This document shows positions 9,251 to 18,391 of a DNA stretch of 64,000 nucleotides, in pieces. The notes under the pieces are model-generated. The model had not been told where the DNA came from and searched no databases. It was given only the letters and a program-made list of their open reading frames with translations. Source of the stretch: Virgibacillus doumboii (GTDB lineage: Bacteria > Bacillota > Bacilli > Bacillales > Amphibacillaceae); contig NZ_CADCWQ010000001.1 in NCBI RefSeq assembly GCF_902806455.1, positions 310,001-374,000 on the forward strand, given 5' to 3'. Each line of letters opens with the position of its first letter. Within the stretch, counting starts at the first letter, position 1. Both the position numbers and the translations under genes were made by a program.

Positions 9251-9308
9251 GGGCTGTCTAGAAGGTCAGTGGATTGCTTTTCCGGAAAGGATTATTGGTA
9301 GTGGATGA

Positions 9309-9369
9309 AAAGGCGACCGATTTAGGCTGGAAACCATTGAGAGGCGCACAGTCTCGACGAAAAAGAATG
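9309..9369 (+). repeat. Single dispersed copy of the 52-bp repeat
   Basis: ACCGATTTAGGCTGGAAACC followed by ATTGAGAGG and CTCGACGAAAAAG matches the unit of the arrays at 32.6 and 48.7 kb. It lies between cls and the thioesterase gene. Confidence 0.65.
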
Positions 9370-9416
9370 GGAAAGTGAATATTTTCCGCCTCACTAAGTG
9401 AACTTATCAAACTTAG

Positions 9417-9440
9417 ATTGCAGTTTATATCGACTGCAAT
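9417..9440 (+). other. Hairpin upstream of the thioesterase gene
   Basis: A perfect 8-bp stem (ATTGCAGT and ACTGCAAT) with an 8-base loop. There is no T tract, so it is not a typical terminator. A leader RNA structure or operator is possible. Confidence 0.35.
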
Positions 9441-9553
9441 GGTTAAAGGGATACAGGAAAAACGAAAAGATTTTTTTAGAAAACAGGTTAATAGACGTAA
9501 AGATTAAATATATCACAATTGGGGAAATTAGGGATAAAACGGGAGGAATTCAT

Positions 9554-10075
9554 ATGGACAGTAAACCATGTACATATTCACTGGCGGTAAAAACGTCACA
9601 CGTTTTGCCGCCAGATACAAATACACATGGAACTTTATTCGGTGGAAAGTTAATGGCACATATCGATGATGTCGGAGCAATTGCCGCGGCAAGACACGCC
9701 AGAAAGCCGGTTGTCACTGCATCAACAGACTCGGTGGATTTTTTGGCCCCGGTTAAAGAAGGTGATACCGTTTGTGTGGAAGCATTTGTTACATGGACAC
9801 ACAATACGTCCATGGAGGTGTTCGTTAAAGCCGTTACAGAAGACTTGCAAACCGGCGACCGGAAAGTGTGCACAACAGCCTTCATGACGTTTGTTGCAGT
9901 TGATGAAGATGGAAGACCATCCACTGTTCCATCTGTTTATCCTGTTACAGATCAGGAAAAAAATCTGCATAAGTCTGCGCCATCCCGTGCAGAACAGCGA
10001 AAAGCACGAAGAAAGCATTCAAAAGAGGTAGCATCAACCTTTGGTACCGACTTTCCGTGGAACCGCGGCCTGTAG
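9554..10075 (+). CDS. Acyl-CoA thioesterase (YkhA-type hotdog protein)
   Basis: Hydrolyses acyl-CoA thioesters in the cytoplasm. The 173-residue protein has the hotdog-fold signature HGTLFGGKLMAHIDDVGAIA (residues 25-44), then VTASTDSVDFLAPVKEGDTV and the strand TTAFMTFVAVDEDGRP, as in the acyl-CoA hydrolase/YkhA group. The tail is rich in Lys and Arg. The open frame reaches back to 9398, but the start at 9554 is chosen because GGGAGGAATTCAT sits immediately before it and the upstream 52 codons show no family similarity. The gene stands alone downstream of cls and a repeat copy. Confidence 0.9.
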   Translation: MDSKPCTYSLAVKTSHVLPPDTNTHGTLFGGKLMAHIDDVGAIAAARHARKPVVTASTDSVDFLAPVKEGDTVCVEAFVTWTHNTSMEVFVKAVTEDLQTGDRKVCTTAFMTFVAVDEDGRPSTVPSVYPVTDQEKNLHKSAPSRAEQRKARRKHSKEVASTFGTDFPWNRGL

Positions 10076-10093
10076 TGATTCATTTATTTTCCA

Positions 10094-10123
10094 TTGAAAA
10101 AAATGAGTTATGTCAATTATAAT
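10094..10123 (+). promoter_or_regulatory. Sigma-A promoter upstream of the alanine symporter
   Basis: TTGAAA (10094-10099), an 18-bp spacer and TATAAT (10118-10123). It is followed at once by a terminator-like hairpin, so it may be an attenuated promoter. Confidence 0.6.
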
Positions 10124-10133
10124 GGAGTTAGAG

Positions 10134-10169
10134 TAGGAGCCATTTTTACTGGCTTCTATTATTTTTTTT
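10134..10169 (+). terminator. Hairpin plus T tract between thioesterase and symporter genes
   Basis: TAGGAGCC pairs with GGCTTCTA over a 9-base loop and is followed by TTATTTTTTTT. It either ends the thioesterase transcript or attenuates transcripts from the promoter at 10094-10123. Confidence 0.6.
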
Positions 10170-10241
10170 GAAACGAATGCTTAGATATCGAAATTCGAGG
10201 GAATATCCAAGTGAGACATAAATAAAGGAGTATTATACATC

Positions 10242-11663
10242 ATGGAATTTTTCGAAAAAGTTCTTGGGGTCGCAAACGAGGCAATGTGGACGTATATTCT
10301 GATTGCAGCCCTGATTGGATTGGGCTTGTGGTTCACAGTTAAGACGAAATTTGTTCAGTTTCGTTTATTCCCGGAAATGTTCCGCGTTTTATTTGATAAA
10401 CGAACGATAACTGCTTCAGGCAAAAAAGGAACATCATCGTTTCAGGCGTTTGCCATCAGTGCGGCATCCCGGGTTGGAACCGGAAATCTGGCGGGTGTTG
10501 CTTCGGCAGTAGCTATCGGTGGACCGGGGGCTATTTTTTGGATGTGGTTGATTGCGATGCTTGGTTCAGCCACAGCTTTTGTGGAAAGTACACTGGCACA
10601 GGTTTATAAAACACCTGAAAAAAACCAATATCGCGGCGGTCCTGCTTATTATATGGAAAAAGGGCTGAATAAACGCTGGCTCGGAATTGTTTTTGCAATT
10701 ACCATTACCTTTACATACGGTCTGGTATTCAATTCCGTTCAATCTAATACAATCAGTCTCGCCTTTAGTGGCGAATTTGATGTTAATAAAAATATAATGG
10801 CTCTTATTTTGGTAATCATGACAGGGATTGTCATATTCGGCGGGCTGAAAAGCATTGCGAATGTAGCGCAGATTATCGTTCCTGTGATGGCAATTTTGTA
10901 TATTTTTATAGCTATTTATGTATTGATTGTTAATATAACTGCAGTTCCTGACTTGATTTCATTAATTTTTGCCAATGCATTTGGCATTCGTGAAGTTGCC
11001 GGTGGCGGATTTGGTGCAGCAATCCTGATGGGGGTTAAACGCGGTTTATTCTCCAATGAAGCTGGTATGGGTAGTGCGCCAAACGCTGCTGCAACTGCAG
11101 AAGTATCACACCCTGCAAAACAAGGGCTGATTCAGGCTTTAGGTGTGTTTTTTGATACGATTCTAATCTGTAGTGCTACCGGATTTATCCTGATTTCCGC
11201 CGGTGGATATGCCGGAAGTGAAGCGGATGGAATTCAGCTGACCCAGGCAGCGTTTGAATCCCATTTGGGTGACTGGGCAGCAACCTTTATCGGGATAGCC
11301 ATTTTCTTCTTTGCATACAGCTCCATTTTAGGAAACTACTATTATGGGGAAAATAATATCGAATATATCAAAAACAGTAAGACAGCTCTATTCATTTATC
11401 GAATCGCCGTACTTGCGATGGTCGTATTCGGTGCGATTGCAACATTTGATTTGGTTTGGGCGCTTGCTGATTTAACAATGGGGATTATGGCGCTGATTAA
11501 CCTTTACGCAATTACGAAATTATTTAAAATCGCCAATCGTGTGCTGCAGGATTACCGTGAGCAGCGCAAGGCCGGCAAGGATCCGGTATTTTACCGCGAC
11601 ACTCTGGATGACCAGACAGGTATTGAGTTCTGGGGCCGGGACCAAACAACAGATAAAGAATAG
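10242..11663 (+). CDS. alsT: Sodium:alanine symporter family protein (AGCS)
   Basis: Sodium-coupled amino-acid uptake permease (alanine, glycine or glutamine in known members). The 473-residue protein has about ten membrane segments and AGCS hallmarks: an early GxGNxxGVA-like turn (GTGNLAGVASAVAIGGPGAIFWMW, near residues 83-106 in overlapping pieces), the amphipathic FGAAILMGVKRGLFSNEAG segment, and the GSAPNAAA stretch. The C-terminus is a hydrophilic tail. AAAGGAG precedes the ATG. It has its own promoter-like sequence and a strong terminator, so it is monocistronic. B. subtilis AlsT is tied to glutamine; substrate here is not determined. Confidence 0.9.
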   Translation: MEFFEKVLGVANEAMWTYILIAALIGLGLWFTVKTKFVQFRLFPEMFRVLFDKRTITASGKKGTSSFQAFAISAASRVGTGNLAGVASAVAIGGPGAIFWMWLIAMLGSATAFVESTLAQVYKTPEKNQYRGGPAYYMEKGLNKRWLGIVFAITITFTYGLVFNSVQSNTISLAFSGEFDVNKNIMALILVIMTGIVIFGGLKSIANVAQIIVPVMAILYIFIAIYVLIVNITAVPDLISLIFANAFGIREVAGGGFGAAILMGVKRGLFSNEAGMGSAPNAAATAEVSHPAKQGLIQALGVFFDTILICSATGFILISAGGYAGSEADGIQLTQAAFESHLGDWAATFIGIAIFFFAYSSILGNYYYGENNIEYIKNSKTALFIYRIAVLAMVVFGAIATFDLVWALADLTMGIMALINLYAITKLFKIANRVLQDYREQRKAGKDPVFYRDTLDDQTGIEFWGRDQTTDKE

Positions 11664-11672
11664 TCATATTAT

Positions 11673-11712
11673 ACTGTCTGCTACCTTGGAAGGGAGCAGG
11701 CAGTTTTTTTGA
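11673..11712 (+). terminator. Intrinsic terminator of the alanine symporter gene
   Basis: ACTGTCTGCT and AGCAGGCAGT arms around a 12-base loop, then eight T. Confidence 0.9.
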
Positions 11713-11730
11713 TGAAAGGCCGGATTCGCT

Positions 11731-11846
11731 TAAGTTGTCACAGAATCGGCTGATGTTGAAGTGAAATCGGCTGAAACGGACACAAAATCCGCTCAAAAGT
11801 TCACAAATTTTTCGCTCAAGTTCACAATTTGTTCGGTGAAGACCCA
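11731..11846 (+). repeat. Degenerate 21-22 bp tandem repeats, GTTCACAA family
   Basis: About five divergent units with a recurring GGCTGA/CGCTCAA-AGTTCACAA theme spaced 20-24 bp apart, between the symporter terminator and the hutH promoter. The same theme recurs at 39.3, 42.0, 57.8 and 61.1 kb. Confidence 0.6.
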
Positions 11847-11883
11847 GGCAAAACACGGCTCAATCTCTTTCTCAAATCAAATC

Positions 11884-11912
11884 TTGCAATCCATTCGGAA
11901 AACGCTTACAAT
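11884..11912 (+). promoter_or_regulatory. hutH promoter with an internal cre-like site
   Basis: TTGCAA (11884-11889), a 17-bp spacer and TACAAT (11907-11912). GAAAACGCTTACA, a cre core for CcpA, overlaps the spacer and -10 box at about 11895-11911. Carbon catabolite repression of histidine breakdown is well known in B. subtilis. Confidence 0.65.
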
Positions 11913-11948
11913 ATAAAGTAAGAAAATTATTAAAATTGAGGTGCAGCG

Positions 11949-12014
11949 ATGTTTTCACATCGGAAACAAAGGCATCAATTCACCAATAACAACTATTCAG
12001 GAGGCATGGTTTAA
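11949..12014 (+). CDS. Possible 21-codon leader peptide of hutH
   Basis: A short frame in the hutH 5' leader begins ATGTTTTCACATCGG, with GAGGTG six bases upstream, the same site that precedes hutH itself. Its 21 codons include two CAT (His) codons at positions 4 and 9, and it stops with TAA at 12012-12014. The stop falls in the loop of the terminator hairpin at 11999-12034. A ribosome finishing this frame would cover the 5' arm of the hairpin and could prevent termination; one stalled at the His codons would not. That logic would link hutH expression to histidine supply. There is no hutP gene next to it in this window. Translation and function are inference. Confidence 0.45.
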   Translation: MFSHRKQRHQFTNNNYSGGMV

Positions 12015-12034
12015 CGACCATAGCCTCCTTTTAC
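11999..12034 (+). terminator. Attenuator-like terminator in the hutH leader
   Basis: AGGAGGC-ATGG pairs with CCAT-A-GCCTCCT across an 8-base loop and is followed by TTTTA. It lies between the promoter and hutH, so it should prevent hutH transcription unless overridden. In B. subtilis the comparable hairpin before hutH is overcome by HutP with histidine. Confidence 0.8.
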
Positions 12035-12078
12035 TTTGTGCGCTTTATTATAGTAAAGCGATAACATGGAGGTGCAGA

Positions 12079-13599
12079 ATGATTATTTTGACTGAGGAAA
12101 AATTATCACTTGAAAAAGTGCGACGGATCGTATGTGACAATGAGCAAATAGCATTGTCACAGGAAGCAGAAGAAAAAGTAAGTGCAAACAGGGAGACAGT
12201 CGAGACGCTGCTCAACGAAAAAAAGACGATGTATGGAATCAATACAGGCTTTGGAAAATTTAGCGATGTGGTGATTGAAGAAGATGATTTAGAGGACTTG
12301 CAGCTGAATCTTATTCACTCACATGCCTGTGGTGTAGGTGACCCCTTTTCCGAAAAAATAAGCCGGGCGATGCTGTTGCTTCGTGCGAACGCACTAATTA
12401 AAGGGTATTCCGGTGTGCGCCCGGCACTGATTAAACAGTTTATCGAATTATTAAATGCTGGTATTCATCCAGTCGTACCACAGCAGGGATCACTTGGGGC
12501 AAGCGGCGATTTAGCTCCATTATCACATCTTGCTTTGGCATTACTCGGTGAAGGGGAAGTATTTTATAACGGCAAGCGTATGGAGACAGCAAATGCATTA
12601 ACTGACGCAGGAATTAAGCCGCTCACATTGCAGCCAAAAGAAGGGCTGGCACTTATTAACGGAACCCAGGCAATGACGGCTGTTGGTACGATTGCCTTTC
12701 TGGAACTGGAAAAACTGCTTCAACAAAGTGAGCTTATTTCAGCAATGACGTTGGAAGGTTTGAACGGAATTATCGATGCATTCGATCATGACGTCCATCG
12801 GGTTCGCGGGCATCAGGAACAGATTGATGTAGCGGCACGAATGCGATCCGTACTCCATGACAGTCAACTGATAACAAAACAAGGTGAAATCCGGGTACAG
12901 GATGCTTATTCATTACGGTGCATCCCACAGGTAATGGGTGCATCATGGCAAACCTTCAATTATGTAAAAGAAAAGCTGGAAATTGAGATCAATGCTGTAA
13001 CAGATAATCCGTTAATCTTTTCGGAACAGGATAAAGTCATTTCAGGCGGGAATTTCCACGGTCAGCCAATTGCGTTTACGATGGATTTTTTAAAACTTGG
13101 AATTGCTGAAACAGCCAATATTGCTGAACGCCGGATTGAACGGCTTGTAAATCCGCAGCTAAACGACTTGCCGCCATTTCTGAGTCCGAATCCGGGGCTG
13201 GAATCAGGGGCAATGATCATGCAGTACAGTGCCGCTTCACTCGTCTCGGAAAATAAGACTTTGGCACATCCGGCGAGTGTTGACTCCATTCCTTCATCAG
13301 CAAATCAGGAGGACCATGTTAGTATGGGTACGATTGCCGCCAGACACGCACTGCAAATGCTGCAAAATACACGACAAGTTGTTGCGATTGAACTTATTTG
13401 TGCAATGCAGGCAGTTGAATATCGCGGCATCGAAAAAATGGCGACAACAACAAGTGAATTTTATAAGAAAGCACGCAGCATCGTGCAAAGTATTACAAAA
13501 GACCGGGTTTTTTCAACAGACATTGAGAAGCTGGCAGATTGGTTAAAAAATCATGATGAGAGCAATATAAAACAGGAAGATGGGGTGTTGCAGAACTGA
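12079..13599 (+). CDS. hutH: Histidine ammonia-lyase
   Basis: First step of histidine degradation: deaminates L-histidine to urocanate. The 506-residue enzyme has the MIO-forming Ala-Ser-Gly (residues about 141-143, in [17 protein letters not shown]) and the family motifs [10 protein letters not shown] and [13 protein letters not shown]. The frame is open back to 11941, but the start is placed at 12079 after GGAGGTGCAGA, giving the normal family N-terminus. It lies alone: hutU, hutI, hutG and a histidine permease are not in the window. The leader carries a promoter with a cre-like site, a possible leader peptide and a terminator. Confidence 0.96.
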   Translation: MIILTEEKLSLEKVRRIVCDNEQIALSQEAEEKVSANRETVETLLNEKKTMYGINTGFGKFSDVVIEEDDLEDLQLNLIHSHACGVGDPFSEKISRAMLLLRANALIKGYSGVRPALIKQFIELLNAGIHPVVPQQGSLGASGDLAPLSHLALALLGEGEVFYNGKRMETANALTDAGIKPLTLQPKEGLALINGTQAMTAVGTIAFLELEKLLQQSELISAMTLEGLNGIIDAFDHDVHRVRGHQEQIDVAARMRSVLHDSQLITKQGEIRVQDAYSLRCIPQVMGASWQTFNYVKEKLEIEINAVTDNPLIFSEQDKVISGGNFHGQPIAFTMDFLKLGIAETANIAERRIERLVNPQLNDLPPFLSPNPGLESGAMIMQYSAASLVSENKTLAHPASVDSIPSSANQEDHVSMGTIAARHALQMLQNTRQVVAIELICAMQAVEYRGIEKMATTTSEFYKKARSIVQSITKDRVFSTDIEKLADWLKNHDESNIKQEDGVLQN

Positions 13600-13620
13600 G
13601 TATTGGGGTGGAATCAGAAA

Positions 13621-13650
13621 AGGGAGCCCTTCATTCAGGCTCCCTGTTTT
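13621..13650. terminator. Terminator between hutH and the HxlR gene
   Basis: AGGGAGCC and GGCTCCCT arms followed by GTTTT. The genes converge here, so it may serve both. Confidence 0.75.
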
Positions 13651-13653
13651 AAA

Positions 13654-13983
13654 TTAGGCATTGCTTTCTTTACGATCTTCAATTTGAATCCAGTCATTCG
13701 CCCAGTTCTGAATATCTTCGATGACGGGCTTCAACGCTTTACCCTTCTCAGATAAAGAATATTCGATTCGTACTGGAAATTCGGAATATATATTACGTTC
13801 AACAATATTTTCTTTTTCGAGCATTTTTAATCGTTCAGAGAGCAATCTTCCACTAATTGGCAAGTCTGCTTCCATCTCAGAAAAACGTTTTGTGCCGCCC
13901 AGCAATTCAAACAGGATTAAACCGACCCAGCGTTTGCTGATGATTTCCATTGCATTTTCAAAACGCGGACATAAATTTTCCAT
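13654..13983 (-). CDS. HxlR-family transcriptional regulator
   Basis: A 109-residue winged-helix DNA-binding protein. The HxlR signature is clear: CPRFENAMEIISKRWVGLIL at the N-terminus, the helix-turn-helix LGGTKRFSEMEADLPISGRLLSERLKMLE, and the wing segment IEYSLSEKGKALKPVIEDIQNWA. The N-terminal Cys (residue 5) is conserved in redox or aldehyde-responsive members such as HypR and YodB, so thiol sensing is possible. AGAGGTGATCT precedes the ATG. It converges with hutH and is divergent from the aminopeptidase gene. No target is identifiable from the sequence. Confidence 0.9.
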   Translation of the reverse strand: MENLCPRFENAMEIISKRWVGLILFELLGGTKRFSEMEADLPISGRLLSERLKMLEKENIVERNIYSEFPVRIEYSLSEKGKALKPVIEDIQNWANDWIQIEDRKESNA

Positions 13984-14160
13984 TTAGATCACCTCTCTGA
14001 CTTTTATTTTTAACTTACAAAAAGTAACCTATTTATATAGTAACACATAACAGGGATTACGTAAATTAGAATTTGAGCAATTCGTTCAGCATCGTTTGGT
14101 ATTTTTCTAATTTTATGAAATAATAGGCGATGCAGAAATTATTTTTTTGGAGGTAGAAGT

Positions 14161-15405
14161 ATGGCAGATCGAGAAATGAAGGAAAAATATGCGGAGTTGG
14201 CGTTACAAACCGGTGTCAACCTGCAAAAAAATCAGGCATTGATGATAAACGCTCCGATTGAAGGGGCCGATTTTACCAGGATTGTTGTAAGAAAAGCATA
14301 TGAAATGGGCGCAAAAGACGTGCACATTAATTGGGTTGATGACGAGCTTACCCTTTTAAAATACGAAAATGCACCAGATGAGGTAATTGCTAATTATCCG
14401 GAATGGCGGGTCAAATTACATGATATGTATGCTGAAGACGGAGCTGCAGTACTGTCAATCCGTTCAACGAATCCCGACCTCTTAAAGGATATTGACTCAT
14501 CACGTGTTGCCAAGGCGAATAAAGCTGCCGCACAGGCGATGAAGAATTTCCGCCAATACACGATGAACGACCGGATAACATGGTCCATTATTTCGATTCC
14601 AACAGGTGACTGGGCACAAAAAATCTTCCCTGATAAATCAAAAGAAGATGCGATTGAAAGTCTGTGGGATGCGATTGCCAAAATTGTTCGCGTTGATCAG
14701 GATGACCCTGTTGCAGCATGGGATGCACACAATGAGACATTAAAAACTGCACGTGAAATTTTAAATGAGAAGTCATATAAAAAGCTTCTATTCAAAGCAC
14801 CAGGAACCGAGCTTGAATTGGAGCTTCCGGAAGGGCATATTTGGAAAGGTGGATCTGCTGTATCTGAGAAGGGAACAACTTTTAATCCGAATATGCCAAC
14901 GGAAGAAGTATTTTCTATGCCGCATAAATACGGTGTCAACGGAACGGTTTCAAGCACGAAGCCGCTGAATTATGGTGGAAGCTTAATTGATAACTTCAGC
15001 CTGACGTTTAAGGATGGACAAGTTGTTGACTTTAAAGCAGAACAGGGAGAAGATGTGTTGAAGCATTTGCTTGAAACGGATGAAGGGGCACGCCGCCTGG
15101 GCGAAGTAGCACTTGTTCCGCACGAATCACCTGTTTCACAGTCAGGCCTGATTTTCTACAATACGCTGTTTGACGAAAATGCATCATGCCACATTGCACT
15201 TGGAAAAGCATACCCTACCAATATCGAGGGTGGTGCATCAATGAGCGATGAAGAGCTTGATAAGCACGGCGTTAACGACAGCTTGACACACGTTGATTTT
15301 ATGATCGGATCGGAAAAGCTTGATATTGATGGTGTTCTCGCGGATGGCAGCACCGAAGCTGTATTCCGCAACGGTACATGGGCACTGAATGTGAAAGGGA
15401 ATTAA
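14161..15405 (+). CDS. ampS: M29-family aminopeptidase
   Basis: Metal-dependent cytoplasmic aminopeptidase that releases N-terminal residues from peptides. The 414-residue length and motifs agree with the AmpS/AmpT (thermophilic aminopeptidase) family: GTELELELPEGHIWKGG, NMPTEEVFSMPHKYGVNGTV (Glu metal ligand region), VALVPHESPVS, NASCHIALGKAYP and LTHVDFMIGSEKLDIDG (His and Asp ligands near the C-terminus). GGAGGTAG precedes the ATG by six bases. It is monocistronic, followed by a strong hairpin shared with convergent recQ. Confidence 0.92.
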   Translation: MADREMKEKYAELALQTGVNLQKNQALMINAPIEGADFTRIVVRKAYEMGAKDVHINWVDDELTLLKYENAPDEVIANYPEWRVKLHDMYAEDGAAVLSIRSTNPDLLKDIDSSRVAKANKAAAQAMKNFRQYTMNDRITWSIISIPTGDWAQKIFPDKSKEDAIESLWDAIAKIVRVDQDDPVAAWDAHNETLKTAREILNEKSYKKLLFKAPGTELELELPEGHIWKGGSAVSEKGTTFNPNMPTEEVFSMPHKYGVNGTVSSTKPLNYGGSLIDNFSLTFKDGQVVDFKAEQGEDVLKHLLETDEGARRLGEVALVPHESPVSQSGLIFYNTLFDENASCHIALGKAYPTNIEGGASMSDEELDKHGVNDSLTHVDFMIGSEKLDIDGVLADGSTEAVFRNGTWALNVKGN

Positions 15406-15413
15406 ACTAAAAA

Positions 15414-15449
15414 AGAGGAAACCCGCCATCATAGACGCGGGTTTCCTCT
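15414..15449. terminator. Terminator between ampS and recQ
   Basis: A 13-bp perfect stem (AGAGGAAACCCGC and its complement) with an A tract on the left, so read on the minus strand it has a T tract and ends recQ; it probably also limits readthrough from ampS. Confidence 0.85.
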
Positions 15450-15461
15450 ACTAAATTAAAA

Positions 15462-17609
15462 CTACATCAACCCATTCTTCACCAGTACTGCTTTAATTTT
15501 CGTATAATCATATTCTTCCGGAAGGGCTTCTCTCAGTGGCTTAAGTTTCGGCTCATCAATCTCCTCACGCGCCTTCAGAACTACTCCTTCTTCTTCCTCG
15601 TTGAAAAAGATTTCCCACGCGATTGGGTAGCCATCCTTGAATGCTTTAAAAATATGTCCTTCGATTGTTCGCTTGGAAAAATCACGAATAACAGCGATAT
15701 CCTTTATCGACTTTCCTGACTGGAACATCGTATAACTTATCACGTGGCTCGGCCGTTCGTCCTCCTGCTTTTTTTTGCGGGGAGCAGGTGAGGAATCCGC
15801 TATCCGGACGGCTTGCCTCACATCAGGATTCTCAGCACGCCACTCTTTAATCACCTCTAAAAATGCCTCTCCATATTGCTCAAATTTACGCTCCCCGACA
15901 CCTTTAATGGTCAACATATCTTCTTTTGTAACCGGAAAATAACGGCTGAGTTCTTTTAGCGTGGCGTCGGAAAACAGCACATATGGCGGAACATCCCGCT
16001 CATCAGCCATTTTTTTACGCAGCTCGCGCAATGATGCGAAAAGGTCTTCCTGAAAATCTGCTTCCCCACCAGTTGGAACTGGAGCAGTATACATCCATAC
16101 GGTCTGTTCGCCTTTCAGGACGTCAACGGAATTCCGATTCAATTTTAATGTCGGAAATTTGCCTTCTTCTGTCGCCAAAAGCTGTTCGGCAATTAAGAAG
16201 TGAATCCATTCCGTCAGTTCTTTTTCAGTGTATGCCGACAATAATCCATAGGTCGAGATATTATCCAAACGAAAGTCGGCAATTTTTTTATCCTTAGAGC
16301 CTTTCAGCACTTTGGCGGTCATTCCAACACCAAATCGTTCACCCATGCGTTTGACACATGACAAAATCATTTGTGCTTCTTCTGTTATGTCTGTCCGTTC
16401 CTGCCGGTTAACACAATTGCTGCAGCGACCGCACGTTTCCGCTAAAGGATTGTCATTAAAATAATCAAGTATAAATGATGTTAAACAGCTGTGTGTATGA
16501 CAGTAATTGATCATCGCCTGAAGCTTACGGTATTCACCCTGCTTCGCCTCATCGTCCATCAGGGATTGTTCAATCAGAAACTTCTGCAGCTGGATATCCT
16601 GTGGGGAAAATAACAACACGCAGTCACTGTGTTCCCCATCACGCCCAGCTCTGCCTGCTTCCTGATAGTACGACTCAATTGTCATCGGCATCGCATAATG
16701 GATAACAAAGCGGACGTTCGATTTATCGATCCCCATCCCAAAGGCGTTTGTCGCGACCATAACCGTTTTTTCGTCATGAATAAATGCTGCCTGGGCCTGT
16801 TTTCGCTCAGTCTCGGTTAAGCCGGCATGGTATTTTGCGACCGAAATACCCCGTTTCGTTAATAGGTCATATAACGCGTCCGTCTGCTTTCTGGTAGCTG
16901 CATAAATGATTCCTGATTCATTCGGGTGTTCCTCCAGGTAGGACCGTACATATGTTGCTTTATCTTTCCCTTTGACTACATGAAAAGCCAGGTTTTCCCG
17001 TTCAAAGCCGGTGTTGACTATATGGTCGTCTTCAATATTCAGCAGGGATTGAATATCTGAAATTACTTCCTCGGTTGCAGTGGCTGTCAGGGCCACAGTT
17101 ACCGGGATATTTTTTAACCGGTTCAAATTAGGAATAATGGATCGATAGCTCGGCCTAAAGTCATGCCCCCACTGAGAAATACAATGTGCCTCATCAAATG
17201 CCACAAGCGAAATTGTGATACGTTTCAATATATCGGTGAAAAAAGATGACTCAAATCGTTCCGGGGCCACATAAACAAATTTATACCGTCCAGCTTCAAT
17301 ATCCCTGAGACGTGTTTGCTGTTCACTTGTTGTTAATGAACTATTTATGTATGTCGCAGCGATACCTAATGACTGGAGTGCATCAACCTGATCTTTCATC
17401 AGTGAAATTAATGGAGAAATAATAACAGCGGTTCCATCCAGAGAGAGCCCTGGAATCTGATAGCATAAAGATTTACCGCCGCCAGTCGGCATAACCGCAA
17501 GTGTATTTTTTTTATCTATAATTTTATCTATCGTCTGTTTTTGCCCCGGACGAAAAGATTCATAACCAAAATATGTTTGCAGGATATTTTCTTCTTGTTG
17601 AATGATCAT
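15462..17609 (-). CDS. recQ: ATP-dependent DNA helicase RecQ
   Basis: 3'-5' superfamily 2 helicase acting in recombinational repair and fork restart. The 715-residue protein has Walker A ([15 protein letters not shown], residues 40-54), the Walker B DEAH box in [17 protein letters not shown], motif [12 protein letters not shown], the zinc-binding Cys cluster CGRCSNC near residue 390, a winged-helix RQC region and an HRDC domain ([25 protein letters not shown]). An extra C-terminal helix-turn-helix ([25 protein letters not shown]) is typical of bacillus RecQ. AAAGGGG precedes the ATG. The gene is followed on its upstream side by MNT-HEPN remnants. Confidence 0.96.
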   Translation of the reverse strand: MIIQQEENILQTYFGYESFRPGQKQTIDKIIDKKNTLAVMPTGGGKSLCYQIPGLSLDGTAVIISPLISLMKDQVDALQSLGIAATYINSSLTTSEQQTRLRDIEAGRYKFVYVAPERFESSFFTDILKRITISLVAFDEAHCISQWGHDFRPSYRSIIPNLNRLKNIPVTVALTATATEEVISDIQSLLNIEDDHIVNTGFERENLAFHVVKGKDKATYVRSYLEEHPNESGIIYAATRKQTDALYDLLTKRGISVAKYHAGLTETERKQAQAAFIHDEKTVMVATNAFGMGIDKSNVRFVIHYAMPMTIESYYQEAGRAGRDGEHSDCVLLFSPQDIQLQKFLIEQSLMDDEAKQGEYRKLQAMINYCHTHSCLTSFILDYFNDNPLAETCGRCSNCVNRQERTDITEEAQMILSCVKRMGERFGVGMTAKVLKGSKDKKIADFRLDNISTYGLLSAYTEKELTEWIHFLIAEQLLATEEGKFPTLKLNRNSVDVLKGEQTVWMYTAPVPTGGEADFQEDLFASLRELRKKMADERDVPPYVLFSDATLKELSRYFPVTKEDMLTIKGVGERKFEQYGEAFLEVIKEWRAENPDVRQAVRIADSSPAPRKKKQEDERPSHVISYTMFQSGKSIKDIAVIRDFSKRTIEGHIFKAFKDGYPIAWEIFFNEEEEGVVLKAREEIDEPKLKPLREALPEEYDYTKIKAVLVKNGLM

Positions 17610-17807
17610 TTTTATTACCCCTTTGCTGATTTCATAGTAACATATTTTTTCCGCCTGAAACGATGGAAAAATAAGCAGAATTTGCTGGAGCTTAAATTCA
17701 GAAAGAACCTTAAAAAATGTTGAGCAGGCTGGTGGATACTCTTTAATTCTTGTGTGGGTCCTGCAGAGATTGGAATATAAATATCACCCATTTTTGGTTT
17801 GGCGGTG

Positions 17808-18083
17808 ATGATTATGTTATCGCAACAGGAAATTCTCAATGAACTTTCGGGAAACTTAAAAATGTGGAAAGAGAAATATGGTGTTTAGTGTATAGCTTTA
17901 TTTGGCTCATACGCCCGCGGAGAACAGAAAGAGTCAAGTGATATTGACTTGCTGGTAGAATATAATGAAGAATCTATGACATTTGACAGCTTTATGGATT
18001 TAATAAGTTGATCTTGAAGACCTTTTCGAAAAGTCGGCAGATTTAGTTATTATAGAGTCTTTCTTTTTACGATTTTGTAGATA
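17808..18083 (+). pseudogene. Decayed MNT-type nucleotidyltransferase (MntA-like antitoxin)
   Basis: Reading from ATG 17808, the frame gives a 26-residue start, an in-frame TAG (17886-17888), and then continues with ALFGSYARGEQKESSDIDLL. That segment holds the nucleotidyltransferase motif GS-x10-DxD. The frame stops again at TGA near 18009, and the sequence resumes in another frame as LEDLFEKSADLVIIES. One stop and one frameshift therefore break an MNT-domain protein. Such proteins pair with HEPN RNases (HepT-MntA type VII toxin-antitoxin), and a HEPN remnant follows directly. Confidence 0.8.
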
Positions 18084-18217
18084 ATGAGTTAGTTTCTGAT
18101 GCCGTTATGAAAAATATATTAGTAATTGGAGAGGCAACAAAGAACATTCCTGAAGAAATAAGAAGTGTGAACCCCCAGATTGAATGGAGAAAAATGGCTG
18201 GAATGAAGCATCTATAA
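18070..18217 (+). pseudogene. Remnant of a HEPN (HepT-like) toxin gene
   Basis: In-frame sequence reads NELVSDAVMKNILVIGEA then KNIPEEIRS and IEWRKMAGMKH before TAA at 18215-18217. HepT proteins have this order (a DAV-x-RNLE-IGEA helix, then PW-x-x-I-x-GMRN-x-x-xH). The N-terminal half is missing and the frame ends exactly before the RNase motif R-x4-6-H is complete, so the toxin would be inactive. It adjoins the broken MNT gene. Confidence 0.78.
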
Positions 18218-18270
18218 ATATAAAGAACTATTGATAATCATATACTTATATCATTAAGTACCCAAAATTA

Positions 18271-18299
18271 TAAGCTGTCACTAGGCAGTTTTTTTTTTG
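18271..18299 (+). terminator. Weak hairpin with a T tract after the HEPN remnant
   Basis: CTGTC and GGCAG arms around a short loop, followed by ten T. It is probably the old terminator of the MNT-HEPN operon. Confidence 0.45.
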
Positions 18300-18362
18300 T
18301 TTGTCGAGCTGGCTTTTCTTGATTATAGCATAAGTCACAAGCAGATGGTATTAAATTCATCA

Positions 18363-18391
18363 AGAAAAGAGCCAACATGAAGTCGGCTCTT
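18363..18391 (-). terminator. Terminator of brnQ
   Basis: Minus strand: AAGAGCC and GGCTCTT arms followed by TTCTTG; the hairpin overlaps the brnQ stop codon. Confidence 0.6.

Noticed and set aside
9398..9553. 52-codon N-terminal extension of the thioesterase
   Set aside because: It contains no family similarity, runs through a hairpin, and a strong ribosome site precedes the ATG at 9554.
11941..12078. 46-codon N-terminal extension of HutH
   Set aside because: It crosses the leader terminator, and GGAGGTGCAG directly precedes the ATG at 12079, which matches the family start.
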